The position numbers and the translations under genes were made by a program. Of a stretch of DNA of 64,000 nucleotides, positions 8,825-18,223 are shown one piece after another. Source of the stretch: Rhizobiales bacterium Ga0077525 (lineage in GTDB: Bacteria; Pseudomonadota; Alphaproteobacteria; Rhizobiales; Xanthobacteraceae); assembly GCA_001464835.1 (NCBI GenBank), contig LNDS01000032.1:1-64000 (forward strand). The letters run 5' to 3'. Positions within the stretch are counted from its first letter, which is position 1; each line of letters starts with the position of its first letter. The notes below the pieces were generated by a model. The model ran no database searches. It saw nothing but the letters and a program-made list of their open reading frames with translations, and was not told where the DNA came from.

Positions 8825-10878
8825 TTTGACAACCGGATTGAGAGGTTGAGCGCGGAATCGACCGTCAGAACGTCGCGGGGATGCAGCACGGTCGTGGAGT
8901 CGAATTGGTCGATAATGGCCGGCCCGACGATCTTCTGCCCGGCAAGAAAAGTTGCGCGATCGTAGATCGGCGTGTCCACAGGACCATCGGCACTGAACCA
9001 GACAGGCCGGCGAGCGATGGGCTTCGGCTTCTGGGTTGAAGTCTTGGCCTTCGACGTGCCGGTCAGGTCGGTGATCTTGGCGGACGCCGTCAGGCGCAGG
9101 TTTACCAACTCGATCGGATCGGTCTCGCTGCAAAAGCCGTAGAACTGCGTGTGAATGTCCAGGAAGCGCCGGCGAATTTCCTTGGCTTTCGGAATGACCG
9201 GAAGCTTGCCGCCGGGACCGCTCACCGCATGAACAGGCAGTTCGAAGTTCTGGCCGACATAGCGAACGTCAAGCGACAGCGAGATGCGGCGCTGATGCGG
9301 CTCGATCGATTCGGAATCGAACCACTTCGCTGCGTCGATCATCACATCGGCCGCCAGATCACCGATGGTGGCCATGCCAGCATCGTCCAGACGCATACGC
9401 GCCGAGCGAACGAAGTCGTCCTTCATATCCGACGCGATGAGGCCCTGGGCGCAAAGAATACCCGGCGCCGCCGGCACCAGGATTTTGGAGATGCCAAGGC
9501 TGCGCGCAATCTCGGTGGCGTGCAGCGGCCCGGCGCCGCCGAACGGCAGCAGGCAATAGTTGCGGGGATCGTGGCCACGCTCGACGGAGATCGTACGGAT
9601 CGCACGCACCATATTGGCGCTGACGATGTCGAGAATGCCAAGCGCTGCACGCTCAATGCTGAAGTTCAGTTTCTCGGCAATCGGCGCGAGGACGTTGCGG
9701 GACGCCTCGATATCGAGCGGCATCCGCCCGCCAATAAGACCTTTTGCCGACAGGCGCCCGGTCGCGAGATTGGCGTCGGTCACCGTTGCGTTCGTGCCAC
9801 CACGGCGATAGCAAGCCGGCCCCGGATCGGCGCCCGCGCTGGTCGGCCCAACCTTGAGCAACCCGTCGCGATCGAACCACGCAATCGAGCCGCCGCCGGC
9901 ACCGACCGTATGAATGTCGACCATTGGAAGACGGACGGGAAATCCGGCGACGTCGCGATTGAAACTGATGCCGGCTTCGTAGTTGCGAATAAGCGCGACG
10001 TCGGCGCTGGTCCCACCGACGTCAACCGTAATCACGTCGGGCTCGCTGGACAGCCTGGACATGTAGACGGCGCCGACGGCTCCTGCCGCAGGCCCCGACA
10101 GCGCGGTGCGAACCGGAAACTTGCGCGCGGTGTCGATAGACATGAGGCCGCCGCTGCTTTGATAGATGCCGACCTTGGCCCCTGGCGCATCGGCGCGCAG
10201 GCGGTCCTCAAGGAAGGTCAGATAACGATGCATCACCGGCTGCAGATAGGCATTGAGCACGGCGGTCGAAAAGCGCTCGTATTCCCTGAACTCCGGCTGC
10301 ACTTCCGACGACAACGATACCGAGAGGCCATCGACCTTCGACAGCGCCTCGCCGACCGCGCGCTCGTGCGAGCCATCGAGAAACGAGAACAGCAGACAAA
10401 CGGCGCAGGCTTCGACCCCGGACTGCTTGACGTCCTCAATTGCCTTTTCGAGCGACGCCTGGTCGATCGGCTCGATAATGGCCGGACCGGCCGTAATGCG
10501 TTCGGCGATCTCGAAGCGGCGATTGCGCGGCGCAAGCGGCGCCGGCTGGTCCTGCTGAAACGAGTACAGGTGCGGGCGCGTCTGACGCCCTATTTCCAGC
10601 AGATCGCGGAAACCCTTGGTGGTGATGACCGCAACGGTTCCGCCGCGCCGCTGGATAAGCGCATTGGTGGCAACCGTCGTACCATGGCTGACGCGCTCGA
10701 TATCCGACGGGGAAATGTCGAATTCTTTGCAAAGGGCAAGCAGGCCGTCGGCAATCGCACTTGCAGGGTTTTTTGGCGTCGACGGCGTTTTGAACAAACG
10801 GACCTGTCTCGAGCCGGTTTCATAGGCGAAGAAGTCCGTGAACGTGCCGCCGACGTCCACACCAACGAGCCAAGTCAC
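8821..10878 (-). CDS. hyuA: Hydantoinase A / oxoprolinase family subunit
   Basis: A 685-residue ATP-binding subunit of the HyuA/AcxA family. The N-terminal phosphate-binding motif is VDVGGTFTDFF, followed by SHGTTVATNALIQRRG, then LSGPAAGAVGAV and a second actin-fold motif DVGGTSADVAL. The start is GTG at 10878, with GGAG 8-9 bases upstream. It is the first gene of the hyuA-hyuB pair and has a candidate operator 26 bp upstream. Known relatives open N-methylhydantoin, 5-oxoproline, caprolactam or N-methylpyrrolidone, or carboxylate ketones; which applies here is open, but the sarcosine oxidase nearby favours an N-methyl substrate (inference). Confidence 0.93.
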   Translation of the reverse strand: MTWLVGVDVGGTFTDFFAYETGSRQVRLFKTPSTPKNPASAIADGLLALCKEFDISPSDIERVSHGTTVATNALIQRRGGTVAVITTKGFRDLLEIGRQTRPHLYSFQQDQPAPLAPRNRRFEIAERITAGPAIIEPIDQASLEKAIEDVKQSGVEACAVCLLFSFLDGSHERAVGEALSKVDGLSVSLSSEVQPEFREYERFSTAVLNAYLQPVMHRYLTFLEDRLRADAPGAKVGIYQSSGGLMSIDTARKFPVRTALSGPAAGAVGAVYMSRLSSEPDVITVDVGGTSADVALIRNYEAGISFNRDVAGFPVRLPMVDIHTVGAGGGSIAWFDRDGLLKVGPTSAGADPGPACYRRGGTNATVTDANLATGRLSAKGLIGGRMPLDIEASRNVLAPIAEKLNFSIERAALGILDIVSANMVRAIRTISVERGHDPRNYCLLPFGGAGPLHATEIARSLGISKILVPAAPGILCAQGLIASDMKDDFVRSARMRLDDAGMATIGDLAADVMIDAAKWFDSESIEPHQRRISLSLDVRYVGQNFELPVHAVSGPGGKLPVIPKAKEIRRRFLDIHTQFYGFCSETDPIELVNLRLTASAKITDLTGTSKAKTSTQKPKPIARRPVWFSADGPVDTPIYDRATFLAGQKIVGPAIIDQFDSTTVLHPRDVLTVDSALNLSIRLSK

Positions 10879-10903
10879 CTTGAAACTCCGTGCTTTTCAT
10901 TAA

Positions 10904-10916
10904 ATACTACACGTAT
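10904..10916. promoter_or_regulatory. ATAC-N5-GTAT palindrome, site 3 (candidate GntR operator)
   Basis: ATAC TACAC GTAT lies 25 bp upstream of the hyuA GTG start, in an AT-rich stretch. It is close enough to the start to block transcription or initiation if bound by a repressor. Confidence 0.7.
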
Positions 10917-11139
10917 AATAATTAGCGACATTCGCCGGTCCGGTCAAGAGCGACGGGCATTTTCGCAGCCGCCGGCCGCCCGATGGGTGCAGCGCAACGC
11001 AGAAAGCAAGAATGTGATTGCCGCCTCAAGGCATGCGCCTCGCGGTTCACCGCATCCACGATTGCGATGCGGCCGCGAAGGCCGTCGCCGGCTATTCAAA
11101 GCTGCCAAACGCCGGCAAGACCGGGCGCCACCCGTCTTT

Positions 11140-11988
11140 CTACCGGAAGACGACGGTTTTCGAGCCATTGAGGAATACGCGGCGCTCGACGTGAGCCTGC
11201 ACGGCCCGTGCCAGAACGATGCTTTCGACGTCCCGGCCGGTGGCCACCAGTTCTTCCGCACTGCGCGCGTGATCGACCCGCGACACTTCCTGTTCGATAA
11301 TTGGACCTTCATCCAGGTCCTCCGTGATGTAGTGCGCGGTCGCGCCGATCAATTTGACGCCGCGCCCATAGGCCTGCTGGTAGGGCGCCGCGCCCTTGAA
11401 ACTAGGCAGGAACGAGTGGTGGATATTGATCGCCCTGCCCGACAACTCGCGGCAGAGATCGCTCGAAAGCACCTGCATGTAGCGCGCCAGGACGACAAGC
11501 TCGATTTTTTGCTCGCCGATGATCTGCACCAGTTCGGCCTCCCGCGCTGGCTTGTCGGCGGCGCTAACAGGGAGGTGCCGGAAGGGTATTTTGTGCGCTT
11601 CGCAGAGTGGCCGGAACGTCTCATGATTGGAAACGACAATCGGGATTTCGATATTCAGCGCGCCAATATTCTGGCGGTACAGCAGGTCATTGAGGCAATG
11701 CCCGAACTTGGAGACCATGAGCAACACCCGGGGCCGCTCGGCGGCATCCCAGATCGTCCACTTCATTGCAAACTTCGATGAGACCTTCGCTATTTCGATA
11801 CGCAAAGCGGGGATCGCTTCCGGACGGCCGCTGAAGGCGATGCGCATGAAGAAGCGATTGGAAATCGGATCGCTGAATTGATGGCTCGCCGTGATGTTGA
11901 AGCGGCTTTCCGACAGGCAGGCCGACACAGCGGCGACGATGCCGATCCGATCGTCGCAGGACAGATTCAGGATATGGTTTTCGGACAT
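11140..11988 (-). CDS. purU: Formyltetrahydrofolate deformylase
   Basis: A 282-residue PurU that hydrolyses 10-formyl-THF to formate plus THF. An N-terminal ACT-like domain (residues 1-80, CDDRIGIVAAVSA) precedes a formyltransferase-fold domain with the catalytic Asn/His segment NIHHSFLPSFKGAAPY and the Asp in TEDLDEGPII. It stands divergent from the gntR gene with a shared candidate operator 32 bp upstream. Together with FolD it would drain methyl carbons released by sarcosine oxidase to formate and regenerate THF, a pairing often seen in sox-type loci. Confidence 0.95.
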   Translation of the reverse strand: MSENHILNLSCDDRIGIVAAVSACLSESRFNITASHQFSDPISNRFFMRIAFSGRPEAIPALRIEIAKVSSKFAMKWTIWDAAERPRVLLMVSKFGHCLNDLLYRQNIGALNIEIPIVVSNHETFRPLCEAHKIPFRHLPVSAADKPAREAELVQIIGEQKIELVVLARYMQVLSSDLCRELSGRAINIHHSFLPSFKGAAPYQQAYGRGVKLIGATAHYITEDLDEGPIIEQEVSRVDHARSAEELVATGRDVESIVLARAVQAHVERRVFLNGSKTVVFR

Positions 11989-12020
11989 GGCACGCCTGCT
12001 TGCTTCGGCAGACGATATTT

Positions 12021-12033
12021 ATACACACAGTAT
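12021..12033. promoter_or_regulatory. ATAC-N5-GTAT palindrome, site 4 (purU/gntR divergent region)
   Basis: ATAC ACACA GTAT is in the 49-bp gap between purU and the upstream-most start of gntR. A single site here could control both directions, implying autoregulation of the GntR protein. Confidence 0.72.
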
Positions 12034-12037
12034 TTTA

Positions 12038-12931
12038 ATGCGCAAGCACCTTCATAAGCGCAATTTCGCTGTTCAACGACGCAAAGTTCGAATTGAAAAG
12101 ACAGGCGTTTATGTGCAGGTTGGCGCAGCGGCATATCAGCGATTGGGGAAACGCTTGAGGAAACCAGCGACGGGCCGGACGCGCCGCGGACCACCGACGG
12201 CGGGTCCGCGCGAGACCAAGCGGGGACGTCCTCGCGGCACCGGGTCGAACACAATCTATCAAAGCGTCCGGGCGGAAATACTCAATCTGACATTGAAGCC
12301 CGGCGCCGACCTCGACGAGAACCAGCTCGTCAATCGATATAAAATTTCCCGGACGCCTGTTCGCGAAGCGCTTATTCGCCTGTCTTCCGAAGGCCTCGTG
12401 AAGCTTTTGCCTAATATTGGCGCGCGCGTTGCTTCTCTTTCCGTCAATGAAGTCCCGATGATCCTGGAGTCCCTCGAGCTCGCGCAGCGGGCGACAACAA
12501 GATGGGCCGCCATTCGTCGCGACAGCCACGATATCGAAAGCATCCGAAGCGGCTGCGAGGCCTTCACCCTGGCCATGAAGCAACAAGACTTCGACCAGAT
12601 GACCGAGGCGAACCAGGTTTTTCATACCTCTATCGCGGTCGCCGCTCACAATACCTTGCTGGCCGCGTTCCACGAGTCGCTGCAAAGCTACACAATGCGT
12701 TTAGGGCGGATTGCTTACTCGGAGGCACCTGCCCACGACAGCGCCTATCGCACCTATTATGACCAGGTGGACCGCCAGCACCGTGAGATTGTCAGCGCCA
12801 TCGAGGCGCAAGATGCCGATCGCGCGGACGACCTCGTCCGCGACCACATCGCTTTATTCCGGCAGCGCGTTGTCCGCCATCTCAGTCAATCGCTTGCCAC
12901 CACCCTCAAGATCGGCAACGGCAATTCCTAG
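12038..12931 (+). CDS. GntR-family regulator with FCD ligand domain
   Basis: Up to 297 residues. A winged-helix GntR domain (SVRAEILNLTLKPGADLDEN, then YKISRTPVREALIRL and SEGLV) is followed by an all-helical FCD domain with conserved His residues (for example QHREIVSAIEA), which usually bind a metal and an organic acid. The start is uncertain: ATG 12038 has no ribosome site and directly abuts the palindrome, while TTG 12155 has GGGGAA upstream and would remove a poorly conserved, basic N-terminus. It is central to the island and is the best candidate to bind the six ATAC-N5-GTAT sites, since FCD-type GntR proteins often bind short GTAT/ATAC palindromes. Confidence 0.92.
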   Translation: MRKHLHKRNFAVQRRKVRIEKTGVYVQVGAAAYQRLGKRLRKPATGRTRRGPPTAGPRETKRGRPRGTGSNTIYQSVRAEILNLTLKPGADLDENQLVNRYKISRTPVREALIRLSSEGLVKLLPNIGARVASLSVNEVPMILESLELAQRATTRWAAIRRDSHDIESIRSGCEAFTLAMKQQDFDQMTEANQVFHTSIAVAAHNTLLAAFHESLQSYTMRLGRIAYSEAPAHDSAYRTYYDQVDRQHREIVSAIEAQDADRADDLVRDHIALFRQRVVRHLSQSLATTLKIGNGNS

Positions 12932-12940
12932 CCGCTGAAA

Positions 12941-13930
12941 TCAGCCGACCTTGAGAATGACCTTGCCTTTGACTTCGCGGCCGGTGATCAGCGCAAAGGC
13001 CTCGGCAAGCTTTTCCAACGGCAGGGCTTTCATGATGTTCGGCTTGACCTGGCCCTTCAGGTAAAGGTCCTGCACCAGCTCCACGCCGCGGACGATCTTG
13101 TCGTATTCGTGGTCGAACTGGATATCCAGCGGCGCGCCGATCACCGATAGGTTCTTGTAAAGCAAATAGTTCGTCTTCGCGGAGGGAATGACGCCGCCGG
13201 CGAAACCGATGACGATCATCTTGCCGTCGAAACCGAGCGTCCGCAGCGTGTCCGCGAACATATCGCCGCCGACCGTCTCGAAAACGAAATCGACGCCCTC
13301 GTCATTCGTGGCGGCCATGATCTCCGTGAAAATCTTTTCCTTGGGATCCGCGACATTGGTGAGGATGACGCGATCGGCGCCATTCGCGAGCGCCAGGTCG
13401 GCCTTTTCTTGCGACGAGACGATAGCGATCGCCTTGACGCCCGCGGCTTTCAGCAACTGAATGGCCGCGAGGCCGACGCCACCGGCGGCGCCGGTCACGG
13501 CCGCGGTTTGGCCCGCGGCCACCTTGGCCCGCATATGAACGGCGACATAGGCGGTGTTGAAGACCGTCACCATCGCCGCAGCCGACTCGAAGTCGACGCC
13601 ATCGAGCATCTTGAAACAGCGTTTTTCAGGCGCGGAAACGGTGTCGGAAAAGGCGCCGGTAAAAACCTGGCAGATAACGCGGTCGCCTGCCTTGAAGCGT
13701 GTCACGCCCTTGCCGACGCTGCGCACGATACCCGATGCATCGCGGCCGGGCACAAAGGGAAGCGCGGGACGCTTCTGGTATTTTCCTTGCAGCATCAGCA
13801 CATCGGGGAAGTTGAGACCGATCGCCTTGACGTCGATCAACACTTCGCCTTCGGCCGGCTTGGGGTCCCGAAGGTCCTGGAATTTATGACTATCGATGGG
13901 CCCGAATTCTTCGACGACAAGTGCGCGCAT
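12941..13930 (-). CDS. NADPH:quinone oxidoreductase-like zinc-free MDR enzyme
   Basis: A 329-residue medium-chain dehydrogenase/reductase of the quinone oxidoreductase type, without the zinc-ligand cysteine cluster. Signatures are GEVLIDVKAIGLNFPDVLM near the N-terminus, PGRDASGIV, the nucleotide-binding GAAGGVGLAAIQL mid-way, and a C-terminal EVKGKVIL. It reduces quinones or enoyl/enone bonds with NAD(P)H. ATG 13930 is taken, with an AGGAAAGGG ribosome site; GTG 13933 is directly before it. It is divergent from the ligase gene with a shared palindrome between them, so it probably belongs to the same regulon. Its substrate is unknown. Confidence 0.9.
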   Translation of the reverse strand: MRALVVEEFGPIDSHKFQDLRDPKPAEGEVLIDVKAIGLNFPDVLMLQGKYQKRPALPFVPGRDASGIVRSVGKGVTRFKAGDRVICQVFTGAFSDTVSAPEKRCFKMLDGVDFESAAAMVTVFNTAYVAVHMRAKVAAGQTAAVTGAAGGVGLAAIQLLKAAGVKAIAIVSSQEKADLALANGADRVILTNVADPKEKIFTEIMAATNDEGVDFVFETVGGDMFADTLRTLGFDGKMIVIGFAGGVIPSAKTNYLLYKNLSVIGAPLDIQFDHEYDKIVRGVELVQDLYLKGQVKPNIMKALPLEKLAEAFALITGREVKGKVILKVG

Positions 13931-14035
13931 CACACCCTTTCCTTTGTCCTGAGCCTTCAGCTATAGGCGCGAGGCCACGTTTGGCGAACTTTTCACACCG
14001 CGCCGCGCTTGCCACCATCATTTTCTTTCTATTTA

Positions 14036-14048
14036 ATACACTGAGTAT
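14036..14048. promoter_or_regulatory. ATAC-N5-GTAT palindrome, site 5 (quinone oxidoreductase/ligase divergent region)
   Basis: ATAC ACTGA GTAT lies almost exactly midway between the two divergent starts (about 105 bp to each). Flanks TTTA and CTTAA resemble sites 1 and 4. Confidence 0.7.
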
Positions 14049-14152
14049 CTTAATATGGCAAGTCAACGCCGCAGCACCAGCCATGCAGCGGCTTTGGCAC
14101 CAAAGATGCATCGGGATTTTCTGATCGCGCCGAAGCTATCGAGGGGATGAAG

Positions 14153-15772
14153 ATGACGCAGCTCAAGTTTGTTCCTTATCCGAAAGAACGGGCGGACCAG
14201 TTCCGCGCGGAAGGGCTTTGGGGTAACGAACGGCTCACCGACTATGTCGAGAAATGGGCGCGCGAGACGCCGGATGCCGTGGCGATGTTCGTTCCCGGCG
14301 AGCGCTCGCTGACGTATCGCGATACCCTCGTCCAGGCGCGCCGCTTTGCGAATGCGTTGCGCGATGCCGGCCTGCGCAAAGGCGATGTCATCGCCATTCA
14401 ACTGCCGAGCCATCCGGAATTTCTGATTGCCTATTTTGCCGTCGTCATGATGGGCGGCATTCTGTGCACGTTGCACGTGCCCTATCGCGCGGGCGAAATG
14501 CGTCCGCTGCTGCAGTTCGCCGAAGCCGATGCGGTGATCTGCATGCCGGCCAGCGACAAGTACGACGCGCCTGCGACAATGCATGCGCTCAAAGCCGACG
14601 TTCCAACGCTGCGGCATGTCATCGTTGCCTACGGAGACGCGCCCGCCGGATGTCTTTCCATGGCGAAGATGATCGCCAACGGTAGCGATGCACCGATTGA
14701 CGGCGAATTCTCCGCGACGGATCCGTGCCTGCTCTGCTTCACGTCGGGCACATCGGCCGCGCCGAAGGGCGTGTTGCGCAGCTCGGAGACCATCGTCGCC
14801 AATGGCCGCATCTACAGCGAGACGATTAATCTGACCGCTGCCGATCGCGTCATGATCGCGCCCCCCTTCACGCATGTTTTCGGCCTGTGCTGCGTCGCCA
14901 ACGCGATCGTCAACGGCGCGGCCATCGTGCTGTTGCCGCTCTATACGCCCGCCGAGTACGTCAAGACGATCGATGTCGGCAAACCGACCGTGATATTCAC
15001 GGCGCCCGCCCATGTCGCGGCCGCCTTGAAAGGCGGGCTCCTCGATACAGTCGATCTGTCGAGCGTTCGCGAAGTCGTTATCGCGGGCTCGGTTTGCCCC
15101 CCTGATGTTGCCAAGGCGTTCGAGGACCTGTTGCCGAACGGACGCACCGGCGGCCTGTTTGGAATGACGGAATGCGTCCTGGTCGCGCAAACGCCGATCG
15201 ACGCACCGGCGTCGGTCCGGCATTACACCATCGGCCGCGCGACGCGGGGCATTCAGGCACGCGTATGCGACGCCGAAGGCCGCGTTCTGCCAGCCGGCTC
15301 GGAAGGCGAACTGCAGCTCACCGGATACTCGGTCATGGCCGGCTATTCGAAGAACGACGAAGCCAACGCCTTGGCTTTCACAGCGGACGGCTGGTTCAAG
15401 ACCGGCGACATTGCCACCATCGACGGGGATGGCAATATCGCCATTTGCGGCCGCGTCAAGGACCTGATCAACCGCGGCGGCATCAAGATCAATCCCACCG
15501 ACATCGAAAACCTCGTCGACTCGCACAGCGATATCCTTCAGTCCGCCGTCGTGCCGATGCGCGACGACGTCCTGGGCGAGAAGGCTTGTCTATTTGTGGT
15601 GCTCCGCCCCGGTTCGTCGGTGACGCTCGATCAGATCAATGGCTACCTGTCGGAACGCGGCGTGGCGAAAATGCGCTGGCCCGAGCATCTCGAGATCATC
15701 GACGAAATGCCCATGACGCCGACGCGCAAGATCATCAAAGGCGTTCTGGCGACGCGCCTGGCTCAACCATAG
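14153..15772 (+). CDS. AMP-dependent acyl-CoA synthetase/ligase
   Basis: A 539-residue ANL-superfamily enzyme that activates a carboxylic acid as an acyl-AMP and then, in most relatives, a CoA thioester. Signatures are the P-loop-like CFTSGTSAAPKGV near residue 200, the GMTE adenine-site motif, the hinge region GWFKTGDIATIDGDG with GRVKDLINRGGIKI, and the C-terminal PTRKIIKG bearing the probable catalytic Lys. ATG 14153 is set 6 bases after GAGGGG; ATG 14147 would leave no spacing. It probably activates an acid produced downstream in the island's pathway; a thioesterase and an importer lie in the same cluster. The acid is not identifiable from sequence. Confidence 0.92.
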   Translation: MTQLKFVPYPKERADQFRAEGLWGNERLTDYVEKWARETPDAVAMFVPGERSLTYRDTLVQARRFANALRDAGLRKGDVIAIQLPSHPEFLIAYFAVVMMGGILCTLHVPYRAGEMRPLLQFAEADAVICMPASDKYDAPATMHALKADVPTLRHVIVAYGDAPAGCLSMAKMIANGSDAPIDGEFSATDPCLLCFTSGTSAAPKGVLRSSETIVANGRIYSETINLTAADRVMIAPPFTHVFGLCCVANAIVNGAAIVLLPLYTPAEYVKTIDVGKPTVIFTAPAHVAAALKGGLLDTVDLSSVREVVIAGSVCPPDVAKAFEDLLPNGRTGGLFGMTECVLVAQTPIDAPASVRHYTIGRATRGIQARVCDAEGRVLPAGSEGELQLTGYSVMAGYSKNDEANALAFTADGWFKTGDIATIDGDGNIAICGRVKDLINRGGIKINPTDIENLVDSHSDILQSAVVPMRDDVLGEKACLFVVLRPGSSVTLDQINGYLSERGVAKMRWPEHLEIIDEMPMTPTRKIIKGVLATRLAQP

Positions 15773-15811
15773 CCGTCAAAGCGACACAGCGGCTTCCGCA
15801 AAACCGTTGCG

Positions 15812-16510
15812 TCAAACCGCCAGCAGCCGTTGCTGCGTTTCACGGTCTGGAAGAAGCGCTTCGGCCGTTCCGCTCCACGCCACCGTGCCTTTGTTCAGGA
15901 TATAGGCGTAGTCGGCCAGCGCCATGATGTCGTCGATGTTCTTATCGACGATCAGAATTGACAGCTTCTGCCGCTTGAGTTCGGCGAGAACGCTCCAGAT
16001 GCGGTCCCGGATGACAGGGGCGAGGCCTTCGGTCGCTTCATCCAGGATAATCAACCGCGGCGATGTCACAAGGGCGCGGCCAATCGCCAGCATCTGCTGC
16101 TCACCACCGGACAGCAGCCCGCTTGCGCTCCTGCGTCGCGCTGCCAGCGCCGGAAACAGCTCGAAGACGTCCGCGGTATTCCAGTTTCGCGCATTGTCAC
16201 GTTTTCGGACGAAAGCATCGAGCTGCTCCTGCACCGTGAGATGCTGGAAGATCCTGCGGCCTTCAGGGACATAGCCGAAACCCAACCGGCAGATTTCGTA
16301 ATCGCGAAGCTTGGCCAGGGACGTACCGTTAAAGGTTATGCTGCCGCGCGTGGGCGTCAGAGCACCGACGATGGACTTGATCGTGGTGGTCTTGCCCATG
16401 CCATTACGGCCCAGCAGCGCGACCGCCTGCCCTTCCGAAACCGTGAGCGAGACGCCGAACAGAACCTGGCTGCTTCCGTAGGACGCTTCGAGGCCGGCGA
16501 CATTCAACAT
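15812..16510 (-). CDS. livF: Branched-chain-type ABC transporter ATP-binding protein (LivF)
   Basis: A 232-residue ABC ATPase of the LivF/BraG type. Walker A is GRNGMGKTTT, the ABC signature LSGGEQQM, Walker B LIILDEATEGL. The ATG overlaps the stop of livG. It is the last gene of a five-gene importer operon (substrate-binding, two permeases, two ATPases) in the hydrophobic amino acid uptake (HAAT) family. Such systems also import amides, aromatics and other organic acids, so the Liv name describes family and not substrate. Confidence 0.94.
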   Translation of the reverse strand: MLNVAGLEASYGSSQVLFGVSLTVSEGQAVALLGRNGMGKTTTIKSIVGALTPTRGSITFNGTSLAKLRDYEICRLGFGYVPEGRRIFQHLTVQEQLDAFVRKRDNARNWNTADVFELFPALAARRRSASGLLSGGEQQMLAIGRALVTSPRLIILDEATEGLAPVIRDRIWSVLAELKRQKLSILIVDKNIDDIMALADYAYILNKGTVAWSGTAEALLPDRETQQRLLAV

Positions 16511-17274
16511 GGCGTCACCGGCTTCTTGCCGAAATAGGCGGCGTGAACCTCGGCATTGCTGCGGATGGAATCCGGATCGCCGGTGGCAACCGGCGTGCCA
16601 AGGACGAGAACCGTCAACCGGTCGGCAAGGGAGAACACCGCGTCAAGATCGTGCTCGATCAGGAGCATTGCCGTCGTGCCTTTGATCTTGCGCAGGCGTT
16701 CGACCATTTCCGAGGTCTCATCTGCGCCCATGCCGGCGAATGGCTCGTCAAGCAGCAACAAGCGTGGCTCGCCGACGAGGGCCATCGCCAGTTCGAGGTG
16801 GCGTTTTTCCCCGTGCGACAACGCGGCCGCGGGCCGGTCGGCCAGCGCCGCAATGCCGACCTTGTCGAGCGCGGCAAGCGAGCTGTCGCGGAGCTGGCGA
16901 TCGGCCGCGATCGGCCGCCAGGTCCGATAGGTCGCGCGGCCGCTGAGCGCTTGGCAAGCCAAAGTCGCATTTTCAAGCACCGTCAGCTCGGCGAACACGG
17001 ATGTGATCTGAAACGACCGCCGGATGCCGCGCTTCGCCCGCTGCGGCGCGTTCAGGCCTGTCACGTCGTGACCATCCAGATAGATGGCGCCGTCGTTCGG
17101 CGTAACTTCACCGGCCAGCATCGATATCAGTGTGGTCTTGCCTGCACCATTTGGTCCGATCAGGGCATGGACTTCACCAGGCAACACATCGAGCGACACG
17201 TCGCGGTTGGCCTGCACGCCACCGAAGGATTTCGACACGTTTTGCACCGACAGAACCGGCTTCTCAAGAGACAT
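16504..17274 (-). CDS. livG: Branched-chain-type ABC transporter ATP-binding protein (LivG)
   Basis: A 256-residue LivG/BraF-type ATPase. Walker A is GPNGAGKTTL, the signature region AALSHGEKRHLELA carries a variant LSHGEK instead of LSGGQ (normal for LivG), and Walker B is LLLLDEPFAGM. ATG 17274 gives the family start MSLEKPVLSVQ and overlaps livM by 11 bases; the longer reading from 17355 has no homology. It forms the ATPase pair with LivF on the cytoplasmic side. Confidence 0.94.
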   Translation of the reverse strand: MSLEKPVLSVQNVSKSFGGVQANRDVSLDVLPGEVHALIGPNGAGKTTLISMLAGEVTPNDGAIYLDGHDVTGLNAPQRAKRGIRRSFQITSVFAELTVLENATLACQALSGRATYRTWRPIAADRQLRDSSLAALDKVGIAALADRPAAALSHGEKRHLELAMALVGEPRLLLLDEPFAGMGADETSEMVERLRKIKGTTAMLLIEHDLDAVFSLADRLTVLVLGTPVATGDPDSIRSNAEVHAAYFGKKPVTPC

Positions 17275-18223
17275 TGCTTTGCCTCCTGAAAAGAACCGAA
17301 ACCGTTCGCAATCCATTCGGCAGGTAGATGGCAACAAGGACGAGAAGCACGCCAAGCAAAAGCGGCCAATGTTCTGTCTGCTCGCTGAGGACGTGTTCCA
17401 GCATCAGCAGGAATATTGCGCCGATCAAGGGGCCGCGCAGCGTGCCCATGCCGCCGAGAATGACCATGACCAGCAGTTCGCCCGAGCGCTGCCAACTGCC
17501 ATATTCAGGGCTGACGAAGCCGGTGACATTGGCCAGCATCGCGCCGGCCAGCCCGCACACGGCGGCGGCGATCACAAAGGCCAGCAATTTGTAGCGAAAA
17601 GTCTGATAGCCGAGCGCCTGCATGCGCTTTTCGTTCTGGCGGCAGCCCTTGAGGACCAGGCCAAAGGGCGACTTGGCGAGACGCTGCATGGCGTACAGGG
17701 CCACGCACACCACGAGAAGAACGACGATGAACAGTGTGTCGGGATTGCTCAAGTCCACTGCACGGATGAACTCCGAACGCGGATAGACCTGCAAGCCCTC
17801 GTCGCCGCCATACCGGCTGAAGCCGGTGAACAGGAAAAACAACATTTGCGAAAAGGCGAGGGTCAGCAGGATGAAGTAGACGCCGCCCGTGCGAAGCACC
17901 AGCGGGCCGATCAGGGCCGCCAGAAGGCCGGACACGATCATTGCAACAGGCCACTGGATAAAACCCGAGACGAGCCCTTCCCGCGCCAGAATTCCGACCG
18001 CATAGCCCCCGCACAGGAGGAACATGGCATGACCGAAGCTCACCATTCCGGCATAGCCAACCAGAATGTCCAGGCTGACTGCGGCGAGGCCATAGACGAG
18101 GATGCGCGAAGCAACGTCGGTCCAGATGGCATTACCGGTCGCGTGCGCAATAGCGAAGAATGCGAACCCGCAGAATGCGACGGCCGCTGTGAAAGCCCAG
18201 TCGGGAAGAGCCTTCATGTTCAC
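17264..18223 (-). CDS. livM: Branched-chain-type ABC transporter permease (LivM)
   Basis: A 319-residue integral membrane permease with eight or more hydrophobic segments and the LivM signature ILVGYAGMVSFGHAMFL near residue 50; GGMGTLRGPLIGA is the cytoplasmic loop that contacts the ATPase. The start is GTG 18223, which overlaps the livH stop as GTGA; ATG 18217 is two codons in. It forms the translocation pore with LivH. Confidence 0.93.
   Translation of the reverse strand: MNMKALPDWAFTAAVAFCGFAFFAIAHATGNAIWTDVASRILVYGLAAVSLDILVGYAGMVSFGHAMFLLCGGYAVGILAREGLVSGFIQWPVAMIVSGLLAALIGPLVLRTGGVYFILLTLAFSQMLFFLFTGFSRYGGDEGLQVYPRSEFIRAVDLSNPDTLFIVVLLVVCVALYAMQRLAKSPFGLVLKGCRQNEKRMQALGYQTFRYKLLAFVIAAAVCGLAGAMLANVTGFVSPEYGSWQRSGELLVMVILGGMGTLRGPLIGAIFLLMLEHVLSEQTEHWPLLLGVLLVLVAIYLPNGLRTVSVLFRRQSNVS

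Noticed and set aside
9151..11781. An 876-codon open frame on the plus strand across hyuA and purU
   Set aside because: It is antisense to two well-supported genes, has no ribosome site or domain, and its length follows from high GC and third-position bias.
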